Source: Microbacterium sp. oral taxon 186 str. F0373 (GTDB lineage: Bacteria > Actinomycetota > Actinomycetes > Actinomycetales > Microbacteriaceae). Taken from it: DNA of 64,000 nt. This document shows, piece by piece, positions 26,421-34,517 of the stretch; within the stretch, counting starts at the first letter, position 1; the number at the start of each line of letters is the position of its first letter. Position numbers and translations under genes: made by a program. Location: NCBI RefSeq assembly GCF_000411455.1, contig NZ_KE150457.1, forward strand, positions 1,514,023 to 1,578,022. Direction: 5' to 3'. Under the pieces are notes generated by a model. It saw only the letters and a list, made by a program, of their open reading frames with translations, ran no database searches and had not been told where the DNA came from.

Positions 26421-27509
26421 ATGCCCGACGGCCTCCCTCTCGACGAAATCTCCCGGCTCCTCGTCTGGACCGCAGTGGCGATCTACGCGCTCGCGTTCAT
26501 CGCCTACGCGATCGACCTCGGGCGCCGCTCCGACATCGCGATCCAGCAGAAGGATGCCGCGAAGCAGCGTGAACTCGTCGGCGCGGGCGCGGGCGTCTCG
26601 GCATCCGCATCCACTGCTCTCGGCGGGTCTCTCGACGAGATGCGGGCCGAGCAGCAGGCGGCCAAGGCGGAGCTGGAAGCGCCGCTCGCCCGCCGCGCGC
26701 GCTACCTGTGGGCGCGCATCGGAACCTCGTTGACGGTGCTCGGCTTCCTCTTCCACGTCGCCGGCGACGTGCTGCGCGGCGTCGCCTCGGGGCGTGTGCC
26801 GTGGTCGAACATGTACGAGTTCGCCCTGACCGGCACGATGCTGATCGTCGCGGTCTACCTGGTGGTGCTGTTCAAGTACGACCTGCGCTTCCTGGGCACC
26901 TTCATCACCGGGCTCGTGGTCGTGCTGCTGGGCGGCACCGTGATCTGGTTCTACACCGCCGTCGTCCCGCTGTCCGACCCGCTGAAGAGCGTGTGGCTGG
27001 TGATCCACGTGTTCGTCGCGTCGCTGGCCACCGCGCTGTTCGCCCTTGCCTTCGCGCTGTCGGTGCTCCAGCTGATGCAGACCCGCCGCGAGCGGCTGGC
27101 GATCGCCGCCCTGTCGGCGCCGGAGGAGGGCGGAGCCGCTGCGGCCACCTCCACGCCGCGCCGCCGTGGCCTGCGCTTCCTGCGGACGCTGCCGGCCGGC
27201 GATGTCCTGGAGGCTCTCGCCTACCGCTTCACGATCATCGGCTTCATCTTCTGGACCTTCACCCTCATCGCCGGATCGATCTGGGCCAACGACGCGTGGG
27301 GACGCTACTGGGGCTTCGACACGAAGGAAGTGTGGACCTTCGTCATCTGGGTGCTCTACGCCGGTTACATCCACGCGCGGGCGACGCGCGGCTGGCGAGG
27401 CACCCGCTCGGCGTGGCTGTCCATCGTCGGCTTCGCCGCGGTGATGTTCAACTTCACGATCGTGAACCTCTTCTTCAAAGGCCTGCACGTCTACAGCGGC
27501 CTGAACTGA
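26421..27509 (+). CDS. ccsB: CcsB-type cytochrome c biogenesis protein (haem export)
   Basis: A 362-residue multi-pass protein of the CcmF/CcsA haem-handling superfamily. The WWD-type signature is WGRYWGFDTKEVWTFVIWVLYAGYIHAR. Conserved His residues lie in VIHVFVASLATALF and in FHVAGDVLRG. It is leaderless in appearance: TAGACT at 26408-26413 is 7 nt from the ATG, so it may be transcribed separately from resB. It ends the operon and faces the YhgE gene. Confidence 0.94.
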   Translation: MPDGLPLDEISRLLVWTAVAIYALAFIAYAIDLGRRSDIAIQQKDAAKQRELVGAGAGVSASASTALGGSLDEMRAEQQAAKAELEAPLARRARYLWARIGTSLTVLGFLFHVAGDVLRGVASGRVPWSNMYEFALTGTMLIVAVYLVVLFKYDLRFLGTFITGLVVVLLGGTVIWFYTAVVPLSDPLKSVWLVIHVFVASLATALFALAFALSVLQLMQTRRERLAIAALSAPEEGGAAAATSTPRRRGLRFLRTLPAGDVLEALAYRFTIIGFIFWTFTLIAGSIWANDAWGRYWGFDTKEVWTFVIWVLYAGYIHARATRGWRGTRSAWLSIVGFAAVMFNFTIVNLFFKGLHVYSGLN

Positions 27510-27537
27510 GCCCGCGCCGCCGCCGGCGCGCGCGTTC

Positions 27538-27590
27538 AGTTGGCGCGCGCGCCGGCATCCGGGGGACTCTTTCCGGCGCCCGCGCCAACT
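27538..27590. terminator. Inverted repeat between convergent ccsB and YhgE genes
   Basis: Outer arms AGTTGGCGCG (27538-27547) and CGCGCCAACT (27581-27590) are perfect, with an inner GCGCCGG/CCGGCGC pair. The location between two converging stop codons suits a bidirectional terminator. Confidence 0.55.
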
Positions 27591-27620
27591 CAGCCCTTCG
27601 CGGGTCGGCTGGGCGGGGTG

Positions 27621-29582
27621 TCAGGCCAGGGCGGGGGGTGCGGCGAGCAATGCCCGCGTGTTCGCCGTCCGGCGGCGGGTCACCGCGATCGTCGTCGCGA
27701 CGAACGCCAGTGCCGCCCACGCGATCATGCCGGCGAGCCCCGCACCGAGCCCACCGGCGGACGTGATCGTCGCCAGCAGCGCGGTGTAGGCGGGGGCGGT
27801 GGGCATGACTGCGGCGACCGAGGCGAGGATGCCGGGGATGGTCGAGACGATGCCGGTCGCCACCGCGAGCACCCCCACGAGCGTCGAGATCCAGCGGCCC
27901 GCGCCGCCGAAGATCGCGACCAGCGCCTGGTTGACCGCCGCGAACGAGACGCCCGCGACGACGGCGAGCCCGGCGAATGCGAACCAGGTGCCGGCGTCGT
28001 AGTTCGCCGCGATCTGGGCGACACCCGCGACGAGCAGGCCCTGGGCTGCCCCGATGCCGGCGGCCGGGGCGAGACTGCGCAGCGCCAGGAGCACGGACGG
28101 CCGCCGCGAGCTCAGCGCATGCCGCGGCACGGCCTGAAGCGCGATGAACGATCCGAGGCCGCCGAACCACAGCGCGAGAATCGCCAGGAGCGGGATCGCC
28201 GACGCGCCGAAGAGGTTGGTTCCGATGCCGTCCGCGCTCACCGGGTTCGCGACGACCTTGGCGGTCGCGTCGGCCTGCTGCTGCGAGTAGGTGGGGATCT
28301 GCGAGACCGCCGAGTCCAGGCCCTGCGCCAGCGAGCTGGATCCGGTGGCGAGCTGGTTCACACCGGTGCTGAGCTGGGTCGCGCCGTCGGCGAGCTGCGA
28401 AGCTCCGTCGGCGAGCTGTGAGGCGCCCGTCGACAGCCCGGTGGCGCCGGTGGCGGCCTGGCCGATGCCGCCGGCGAGCTGGCCGAGGCCGGACTGCAGC
28501 GACTGCGCCCCTCCGGCGAGCTGGTTCACGCCCTTGACCGCCTCGGGGACGGCCTCGTTCTTCAGGCCGTTCGCGTAGCCCGCGGCGTAGCCGGCGTTCG
28601 TCGCGGAGCTCTGGACGTCCGTCGCCAACGTCAGCAGCGCGGCGCAGGTGGGCGTCTGCACCGGCGACGCCGGGTTGCAGGCGTTCTCCACGAGCTGCTT
28701 CTGGTACTTCGCCGCGAGCTCTTGCGTCGCCGTCGCCGCCGCCGACGCGTACTGCGCCGTGGTCGACACCGTGCCGCCGAGAGTGTTCGGAGTCGTGGCG
28801 GTGAACTGCGCCGACAGCTGGTTCAGCCCGTCGACGAGCTGACCGGCTCCGGCTGCGGAGCCGGTGGCCCCGGTCGCCAGCTTGTCGAGACCCGACGACA
28901 GGTCGCTCGCCCCCGTGCCGAGCTGACCTGCGCCCGAGGCGAGAGCGGTCGCACCGCTGGGCAGCTGAGCGGCGCCGGTAGCCGCCTGCTGCGCGCCGCT
29001 GGCGAGCTGGTCGGCACCGCCGGCGGCCTGACCGAGCTGGTCGTGCAGGTTCGTGAAGCCCATGAGCACGTTGGTGAGGTACTGCTGTGACACGGCGCTG
29101 CCGAACACGGATGCCGCGGTCTGCGTGATCGTCGCGGTGATCGCGCCGTCGACGACGCGGCCGTCCGGAGCGGTCTGGACCTGGATCGTGGCCTTCTCGG
29201 GCGTCTTCCCCGGTGCGGTCGAGGTCGCGGCGGCGGAGAAGTTCTCCGGAATCGTGACCACCGCGTCGTAGCTGCCGTTGGCGAGGCCCGCGGCCGCGTC
29301 GTCGGTGTTGGAGATCACCCAGTCGAGGTTGCTGGGCACATCGGGGGAGCCTTCCACCAGACCCGCGGTGAGCTGGCGGCCCAGCGGAGCCGTCTGCCCG
29401 TTGATCGTGACCGGCTTGTCGTTGTTCACGATCGCGGCGCGCACGTTGTCGAGGCGCTCGGTGGGATTGTAGAGCGCCGCGAGCAGGATGCCGCCGATCA
29501 GCACGGGCAGCAGGAGCACGCCGAGCAGCGTGAGCCAGGTGACGGGGCGACGGGAGCGGGCGCGTTCGAGGGAGAGAGTCAT
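27621..29582 (-). CDS. YhgE/Pip-family ABC-2-like membrane protein
   Basis: A 653-residue protein. One N-terminal membrane helix (WLTLLGVLLLPVLIGGILLAALYN) is followed by a long extracytoplasmic domain and five or six C-terminal helices. The middle (about residues 180-420) is a run of Gly/Ala/Leu-rich heptad-like repeats ('QLASGAQQAATGAAQL', 'QLADGASQLADGATQL'), the hallmark of YhgE/Pip proteins. They belong to the ABC-2 transporter clan and are linked to surface or secretion functions. The ATG overlaps the MMPL stop (ATGA), so both are made together. Confidence 0.9.
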   Translation of the reverse strand: MTLSLERARSRRPVTWLTLLGVLLLPVLIGGILLAALYNPTERLDNVRAAIVNNDKPVTINGQTAPLGRQLTAGLVEGSPDVPSNLDWVISNTDDAAAGLANGSYDAVVTIPENFSAAATSTAPGKTPEKATIQVQTAPDGRVVDGAITATITQTAASVFGSAVSQQYLTNVLMGFTNLHDQLGQAAGGADQLASGAQQAATGAAQLPSGATALASGAGQLGTGASDLSSGLDKLATGATGSAAGAGQLVDGLNQLSAQFTATTPNTLGGTVSTTAQYASAAATATQELAAKYQKQLVENACNPASPVQTPTCAALLTLATDVQSSATNAGYAAGYANGLKNEAVPEAVKGVNQLAGGAQSLQSGLGQLAGGIGQAATGATGLSTGASQLADGASQLADGATQLSTGVNQLATGSSSLAQGLDSAVSQIPTYSQQQADATAKVVANPVSADGIGTNLFGASAIPLLAILALWFGGLGSFIALQAVPRHALSSRRPSVLLALRSLAPAAGIGAAQGLLVAGVAQIAANYDAGTWFAFAGLAVVAGVSFAAVNQALVAIFGGAGRWISTLVGVLAVATGIVSTIPGILASVAAVMPTAPAYTALLATITSAGGLGAGLAGMIAWAALAFVATTIAVTRRRTANTRALLAAPPALA

Positions 29583-32470
29583 GCGGAGATCACCTGCGTG
29601 GGAGAGTCGGCGGTGCCGGTGGTGAGGGCCAGTGCGGTCACGCTCTGGCGGTGGGCGTCGGCGAGCACGTCGAGGGCGGGGCCCTCGCGACGGGCGGAGG
29701 CGACGATGGTGAGCGGATGGGCGGGAGCACCGCTGCGGGTGGTGCGGGCGGCGGCGCGCTCCTGTGCGTCGCGCAGCAGCGCGGCAGCCTGATCGCGATC
29801 GGCGCCGGTCAAGGTGTCGAGACCGTCGATGACGACCATCGTGGTTCCGCCGGCGAGCGCCCGGCGCAGCTCCGTGAGGGGAGCGGTGGCGCCGTCGAGC
29901 AGTGCGACACCGACGTGCGCGCGCACCCAGGCGCCGCGTCCGGGCAGCAGGTGACCCGCGACGCGCAGGCGTCCTTCGCTCGGGTCGACTCGACCCGCGA
30001 CGGTGAGGACGAAGGCGCGACCGGCGCGCGGATCGGCCGCGGTCGCCAGGAGCGTGCCGCCCTGCTCGAGCCGGATGGAGGAGGTGCGGAACAGCGTGAT
30101 GTCGCCGACCCCCTTGCCGCCCTCGACGCGGACGGACAGGTCGTCTGCGGCCAGCGCGCCGGTGTAGTCGGGCTCCGGCCACGCGGTCAGTGCGAGCTCG
30201 CGCTCGACGGCCTCGCCCTCGATGTCGAAGTGCGGCAGTGCGCGGTCGAGCCACCTCGGCATCCACCATGCCTTCTCGCCCAGCAGCGCCATGATCGCCG
30301 GTCCGAGCGTCATACGCACGAGGAAGGCATCGACGGCGATGCCGACGGCGAGTCCGAGCGCGATCGGTTTGATCGACGTATCGCCTTCGGGGATGAAGGC
30401 CGCGAAGACCGCGAACATGATGACCGCGGCGGCGGTCACCACGCGCGCCGACGCCGTGAAGCCGCTGCGCACCGCCCCGACGGCCGTCTGCCGATCGGCC
30501 CGTCCGCCGCGAGCGCGTCGGGTGTGCACGTAGTCCTCGCGCATGCGGGAGACGAGGAAGACCTCGTAGTCCATCGCGAGCCCGAACAGCACGCCCATGA
30601 GGATGATCGGCATGAAGCTGATCACCGGACCGGTGCGCGTCACGTGCAGCGCGTCGGCCAGCCAGCCCCACTCGAACACCGCCGCGACGGCGCCGAATGC
30701 GGCGAGGATCGACAGCAGGTAGCCCAGGGTCGCCTTCAGCGGCACCCAGATCGAGCGGAACACGATCATCAGCAGGATGAACGACAGGCCGACGACGAAA
30801 AGGCCGAACGGCAGCAGGGCGGCCCCCAGGCGGTCGGAGATGTCGATCGCGATCGCCGTGAAGCCGGTGACCTTGAGGTCGATGCCGTACTTCTGCAGCC
30901 ATTCGTCGTGGTGGGCGCGCAGCTCCCGCACGAGGTCGGCCGTCTGCGGGGCATCCGGTGCCGTGGTCGGCACGATCTGGACGAGACCCGTGTCGGCGGT
31001 CTGGTTCGGAGTGGCGAGGGCGACCGTCTTCACGCCGGGGATCTTCTCGACGTCGGCCTTCAGGTCCGCCATGAGCGTCAGCGGGTCGGTCGAGGTGACG
31101 ATCGTGCCGGCGAGGATGAGTGGTCCGTTCGCGCCCGGCCCGAAGTGCTCGGCGGTCAGGTCGTAGGCCTGCCGCGCTTCGCTGGAGGCGGGCTGCATGC
31201 CGGCATTCGGCAGGGCGAGCTGCAGGCTCGACGCGGGAATCGCCGCGATGCCGAGCACCAGGATCACGGACAGGGCGCTGACGACCGGATGCCGCGTCAC
31301 GAGCGCCACCCACGGGTTCGTCTTCTTCGAAGCTGCCGACGCCGCCGGTGCGGCGCTGTCCTCGGCATCCCCCCGCGTGCGCGCCGCGCGGCGACGGCGC
31401 CCGAACGGGATGCCGCGCCCCAGACCCCGCGGCCAGCCGGCGACGCGGCCCTTGGCGAAGCCGAGGAGCGCCGGGGTGAGGGTGACGGCGACGGCGACCG
31501 CGACGGCGACGGCGCCCGCGGCGGCCAGACCCATCGTGGTGAGGAAGGGGATGCCGGCAAAACCCAGACCGACGAGGGCGATCAGCACCGTGACACCGGC
31601 GAACATGACGGCGGAGCCGGCCGTCCCGGTCGCGCGCGCGGCGGACTCCTCGGGATCGATACCGGCGCGCACCTGGTCTTGATGTCGCGCGACGATGAAC
31701 AGCGCGTAGTCGATGCCGACGGCCAACCCGAGCATGATCGCGAGCATCGGCGTCGTGGAGGACACCGTCGCGAAGGCCGTCGAGGCGAAGATCAGCACGA
31801 CCGAGAGCACCACCCCGATGATCGCGCTGACGAGGGGGAACCACGCGACGGCGAGGGAGCGGAACGTGATGATCAGCACGAACAGCGCCACGAGCACGCC
31901 GATGATCTCCGTCACCGACAGGCTGGGCAGCGAGGTCGAGAACAGATCGCCACCGACGACGACCGTAGATCCGGCCGGCAGGGCTGCGCCGAGACTCGTC
32001 GCCATGTCTTGAAGGGCGGTCTTCGTGGCGGCGGGGACATTGGTGACGCTGCCCTCGAACTGCAGGCGGATGAGCGCGGCCTGGCCGTCGTCGCTGACCA
32101 TGCCGGTCACGTTCTTGTTGAACGGATCGGTGACCGCCAGCACGCCGTCGAGCTTTCCGAGATCGGTGACGGTCGTCGCGATCTGGTCGTTGTAGGGCGC
32201 GTCGTCGACGTGCTGACCGGGCGCCGCCACGATCACGTACTGCGCACTGGTGCCGGCGGCCTGAGGGAAGGTGCGGTTGAGAAGCTCCAGGCCCTCCTGC
32301 CCTTCGGTCCCTGGGATGGAGAAGGAGTTGTCGAACCCCTTCACGGCGCCGGTGGCGACACCCACCCCGACGGCGCCGCCGATCACGCCCAGCAGCAGCA
32401 GCCACGACACGAGAACGCGCCAGGAGTGGCGGTACGACCAGCGGCCGAGCGAAAACAGAAGTGTGGACAC
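29579..32470 (-). CDS. MMPL/RND-family exporter with degenerate ABC-ATPase-like tail
   Basis: A 963-residue exporter with two repeats of RND-type helices (ALFIVARHQDQVRAGIDPEESAARA and DYEVFLVSRMREDYVHTR are the classic loops). Around residue 735 a soluble tail of about 230 residues begins (ALAADDLSVRVEGGKGVGDI). It reads like an ABC nucleotide-binding domain whose Walker A is lost (LLATAADPRAGRAFVL), while a Walker-B-like MVVIDGLDTL remains. GTG 32470 is chosen because the sequence VSTLLFSLGRWSYRHSW is the usual MMPL start. Drug or lipid export is possible; the TetR neighbour suggests inducible efflux. Confidence 0.88.
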   Translation of the reverse strand: MSTLLFSLGRWSYRHSWRVLVSWLLLLGVIGGAVGVGVATGAVKGFDNSFSIPGTEGQEGLELLNRTFPQAAGTSAQYVIVAAPGQHVDDAPYNDQIATTVTDLGKLDGVLAVTDPFNKNVTGMVSDDGQAALIRLQFEGSVTNVPAATKTALQDMATSLGAALPAGSTVVVGGDLFSTSLPSLSVTEIIGVLVALFVLIITFRSLAVAWFPLVSAIIGVVLSVVLIFASTAFATVSSTTPMLAIMLGLAVGIDYALFIVARHQDQVRAGIDPEESAARATGTAGSAVMFAGVTVLIALVGLGFAGIPFLTTMGLAAAGAVAVAVAVAVTLTPALLGFAKGRVAGWPRGLGRGIPFGRRRRAARTRGDAEDSAAPAASAASKKTNPWVALVTRHPVVSALSVILVLGIAAIPASSLQLALPNAGMQPASSEARQAYDLTAEHFGPGANGPLILAGTIVTSTDPLTLMADLKADVEKIPGVKTVALATPNQTADTGLVQIVPTTAPDAPQTADLVRELRAHHDEWLQKYGIDLKVTGFTAIAIDISDRLGAALLPFGLFVVGLSFILLMIVFRSIWVPLKATLGYLLSILAAFGAVAAVFEWGWLADALHVTRTGPVISFMPIILMGVLFGLAMDYEVFLVSRMREDYVHTRRARGGRADRQTAVGAVRSGFTASARVVTAAAVIMFAVFAAFIPEGDTSIKPIALGLAVGIAVDAFLVRMTLGPAIMALLGEKAWWMPRWLDRALPHFDIEGEAVERELALTAWPEPDYTGALAADDLSVRVEGGKGVGDITLFRTSSIRLEQGGTLLATAADPRAGRAFVLTVAGRVDPSEGRLRVAGHLLPGRGAWVRAHVGVALLDGATAPLTELRRALAGGTTMVVIDGLDTLTGADRDQAAALLRDAQERAAARTTRSGAPAHPLTIVASARREGPALDVLADAHRQSVTALALTTGTADSPTQVISA

Positions 32471-32519
32471 GGGGTGCTCCGGTTCAGACGTTCGGGACAG
32501 TGACGGACAGGGAATGTTC

Positions 32520-32552
32520 GATACACCGCTGTATCCGATACACAGATGTATC
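32520..32552. promoter_or_regulatory. Two tandem TetR-type operators
   Basis: GATACACCGCTGTATC (32520-32535) and GATACACAGATGTATC (32537-32552) share the perfect palindrome GATACA-N4-TGTATC, with centres 17 bp apart. They lie between the divergent MMPL and TetR genes and overlap a minus-strand TAGGAT (-10, 32550-32555) for the MMPL operon. They are the natural binding sites of the adjacent TetR protein. Confidence 0.8.
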
Positions 32553-32646
32553 CTAAGAGCAGAGATTGGTGCAATCCTGAGCACTCGATGTGAACTGAGA
32601 CGCGACAGCGACGACGACGCCGCCGTCGTCAACGGAGGGAGGGACA

Positions 32647-33306
32647 GTGACCGACGTCGCCGACCGCACGGATGCCGGCCGCCCGCCCAGCCAGCGCCGA
32701 GAGCAGACCCGCGCTCGCCTGCTGGATGCCGCCCACGAGGTCTTCTCGGAGGTCGGCATGGACGCCGCCTCCGTGGAGGCGATCTGCGAACGGGCCGGCT
32801 TCACGCGCGGCGCGTTCTACTCGAACTTCGAGTCCAAGGATGAGCTGTTCCTGGCGCTCGTCACGCGCCTCTCCGACGCCAAGCTGGACGCGGTGGAGAG
32901 CCGGGTGCAGCGCCTCTCACCCGATGGCCAGATCGACATCTCCGATCTCGTCGGTCACCTCGGGGCGCCCTTCGGTGAGGAGATGGACCCCCACCTGCTG
33001 ACCGAGATCCGCGCCCAGGCTCTGCGCGATGAGCGTCTGGCCGACGCTTTCCTCACGCTGCAGCGACGCGTACTCGAGCGGATCGAGGGCTTTCTCCAGC
33101 ACATCGTCGCCACCTACGGGCTCACGCTCCGGATGCCGATCCCCGATGCGGCGCGCGTGCTTCTGGACGTCTCGAATGAGACCTGCACGACGGCCACCCT
33201 GGAGGGCAAGTCCTCCGATCGCATCACGGACGACCTTCGTCGCCGTATCGAAGCCCTCGTGCCGGCGATCGTCGCCGACGGCGGCGCCGCGGTCTTCCGC
33301 TCCTAA
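32647..33306 (+). CDS. TetR-family repressor
   Basis: A 219-residue regulator. The N-terminal TetR HTH is RARLLDAAHEVFSEVGMDAASVEAICERAGFTRGAFYSNFESKDELFLAL, complete. The C-terminal ligand domain is of its own type. A GGAGGGAGGG ribosome site precedes the GTG. It is divergent from the MMPL-YhgE operon across two matching palindromic operators, so it most likely represses that operon and perhaps itself. Confidence 0.93.
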   Translation: MTDVADRTDAGRPPSQRREQTRARLLDAAHEVFSEVGMDAASVEAICERAGFTRGAFYSNFESKDELFLALVTRLSDAKLDAVESRVQRLSPDGQIDISDLVGHLGAPFGEEMDPHLLTEIRAQALRDERLADAFLTLQRRVLERIEGFLQHIVATYGLTLRMPIPDAARVLLDVSNETCTTATLEGKSSDRITDDLRRRIEALVPAIVADGGAAVFRS

Positions 33307-33312
33307 ACGCTC

Positions 33313-34290
33313 CTAGATCAGCGCAGCGCAGCGCTCGAGGCGTTCGAGCCACCAGGTGCGACGATCGGGGGATGCCGCGTGGCGGGCCAGGAGCGCGGCA
33401 TCCGGTGTCACACGCCTGACCGGCAGGCTGCCGTCGACGGGCCGCAGCGGTGCGCGCGTGACGTCGGCGGCGAGCAGCGATGCCGTACCGAGGCCGCAGT
33501 CGTAGGGCAGTTCAGGGAGCGCGGCCGCCAAGGTCACACCCATCGCTAGGCCGATGCTCGTGTCGAGGGCGCTGGAGACGACCGCGGGAAGGCCCGCGTC
33601 GGCGACGATCGACACGGCGCGCGCGACCCCGCCGAGCGGCTGCGTTTTGACGACGAGCAGGTCGGCGGCGCCCCGGCGCGCGACGTCGAGGGGGTCCGCC
33701 GCCTTGCGCACCGATTCGTCGGCGGCGATGGGCAGGTCCCAGTCGGCGAGGCGCTCGCGCAGCTCGGCGAGCTCGTCGACCGACGCGCAGGGCTGCTCGA
33801 GGTACTCCAGGTCGAACCCGGCGAGGGCGTGGGCGGCATGTTCGGCCTCATCGACGTTCCAGCCGCCGTTCGCGTCGACTCGCACGCGACCCTCGGGACC
33901 CATCGCCGCCCGCACCGCGCGCACCCGCGCGACATCGTCGGCGAGCGTCTGCCCGCGCTCGGCGACCTTGACCTTCGCGGTGCGGCAGCCGTCGAAGCGG
34001 GCCAGCACCGCCGGCACGTCCGCCGCCGCGACGGCGGGGACGGTCGCGTTCACCGGAACGCGATCGCGCACCGGCTCGGGCTGGCGCTGCCAGCCGTAGT
34101 CGATCGCGGCCGCCAGCCAGACGGCGGCTTCCGCGTCGTCGTACTCGAGGAACGGCGAGAACTCCGTCCATCCTTCGGGGCCTTCGAACAGCACGGCCTC
34201 GCGGTGCTCGACACCGCGGAAGCGCGTGACGAGGGGGAGTGAGACCACGTGCGCCGTCGAGAGGAGATCGTCGACGGACGGCGTCGTCAC
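33313..34290 (-). CDS. menC: o-Succinylbenzoate synthase
   Basis: A 325-residue enolase-superfamily enzyme that dehydrates SHCHC to o-succinylbenzoate in menaquinone synthesis. The Lys acid/base motif is TAKVKVAE; metal ligands are in RVDANGGW, EYLEQPC and AADES; the second Lys is VVKTQPLGG. The GTG at 34290 overlaps the stop of a 53-residue upstream ORF (GTGA). The only men gene left of 44 kb, 10 kb from menB. Confidence 0.92.
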   Translation of the reverse strand: MTTPSVDDLLSTAHVVSLPLVTRFRGVEHREAVLFEGPEGWTEFSPFLEYDDAEAAVWLAAAIDYGWQRQPEPVRDRVPVNATVPAVAAADVPAVLARFDGCRTAKVKVAERGQTLADDVARVRAVRAAMGPEGRVRVDANGGWNVDEAEHAAHALAGFDLEYLEQPCASVDELAELRERLADWDLPIAADESVRKAADPLDVARRGAADLLVVKTQPLGGVARAVSIVADAGLPAVVSSALDTSIGLAMGVTLAAALPELPYDCGLGTASLLAADVTRAPLRPVDGSLPVRRVTPDAALLARHAASPDRRTWWLERLERCAALI

Positions 34291-34448
34291 GGAATGAAGT
34301 TCACGTAACGCGCTTGGCTGACGGCGAGGTGCTGGGCCTGCAGCATCTCCTGCTCGCGGCTGGGCTTTCGCGCGTTGCGCTGATCGTGGGTCTCGGACGG
34401 GCCGAGCACGGCGTCGCGGATGCGGGTGAAGATCGTTCGGATCGACAT
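34287..34448 (-). CDS. 53-residue protein coupled to menC (unknown)
   Basis: Small ORF starting MSIRTIFTRIRDAVLG and ending QARYVNFIP. The ribosome site AAAGGAGG, 5 nt from the ATG, is one of the best in the window, which argues for real translation. The stop overlaps the menC start (GTGA), so it can drive menC by translational coupling. The N-terminal half can form a basic amphipathic helix; no membrane segment or known domain is seen. Function unknown. Confidence 0.7.
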   Translation of the reverse strand: MSIRTIFTRIRDAVLGPSETHDQRNARKPSREQEMLQAQHLAVSQARYVNFIP

Positions 34449-34505
34449 GATGCCTCCTTTCATCCACCTTGTCACACGACGCCGCCGCACAGAAGGCGGT
34501 GACCG

Positions 34506-34511
34506 TAGAAT
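34506..34511 (+). promoter_or_regulatory. -10 box of metH
   Basis: TAGAAT, 6 nt before the GTG of metH, implies a leaderless transcript. Only 69 bp separate metH from the divergent small gene, so no room exists for a cobalamin riboswitch. Confidence 0.55.
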
Positions 34512-34517
34512 CGGGCG

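Noticed and set aside
29583-32405. Reading the YhgE frame upstream as one giant protein
   Set aside because: The added part is an out-of-frame shadow of the MMPL gene; the real start is the ATG overlapping the MMPL stop.
34449-34517. Cobalamin riboswitch before metH
   Set aside because: Only 69 bp separate the divergent genes and no B12-box is present; the promoter looks leaderless.
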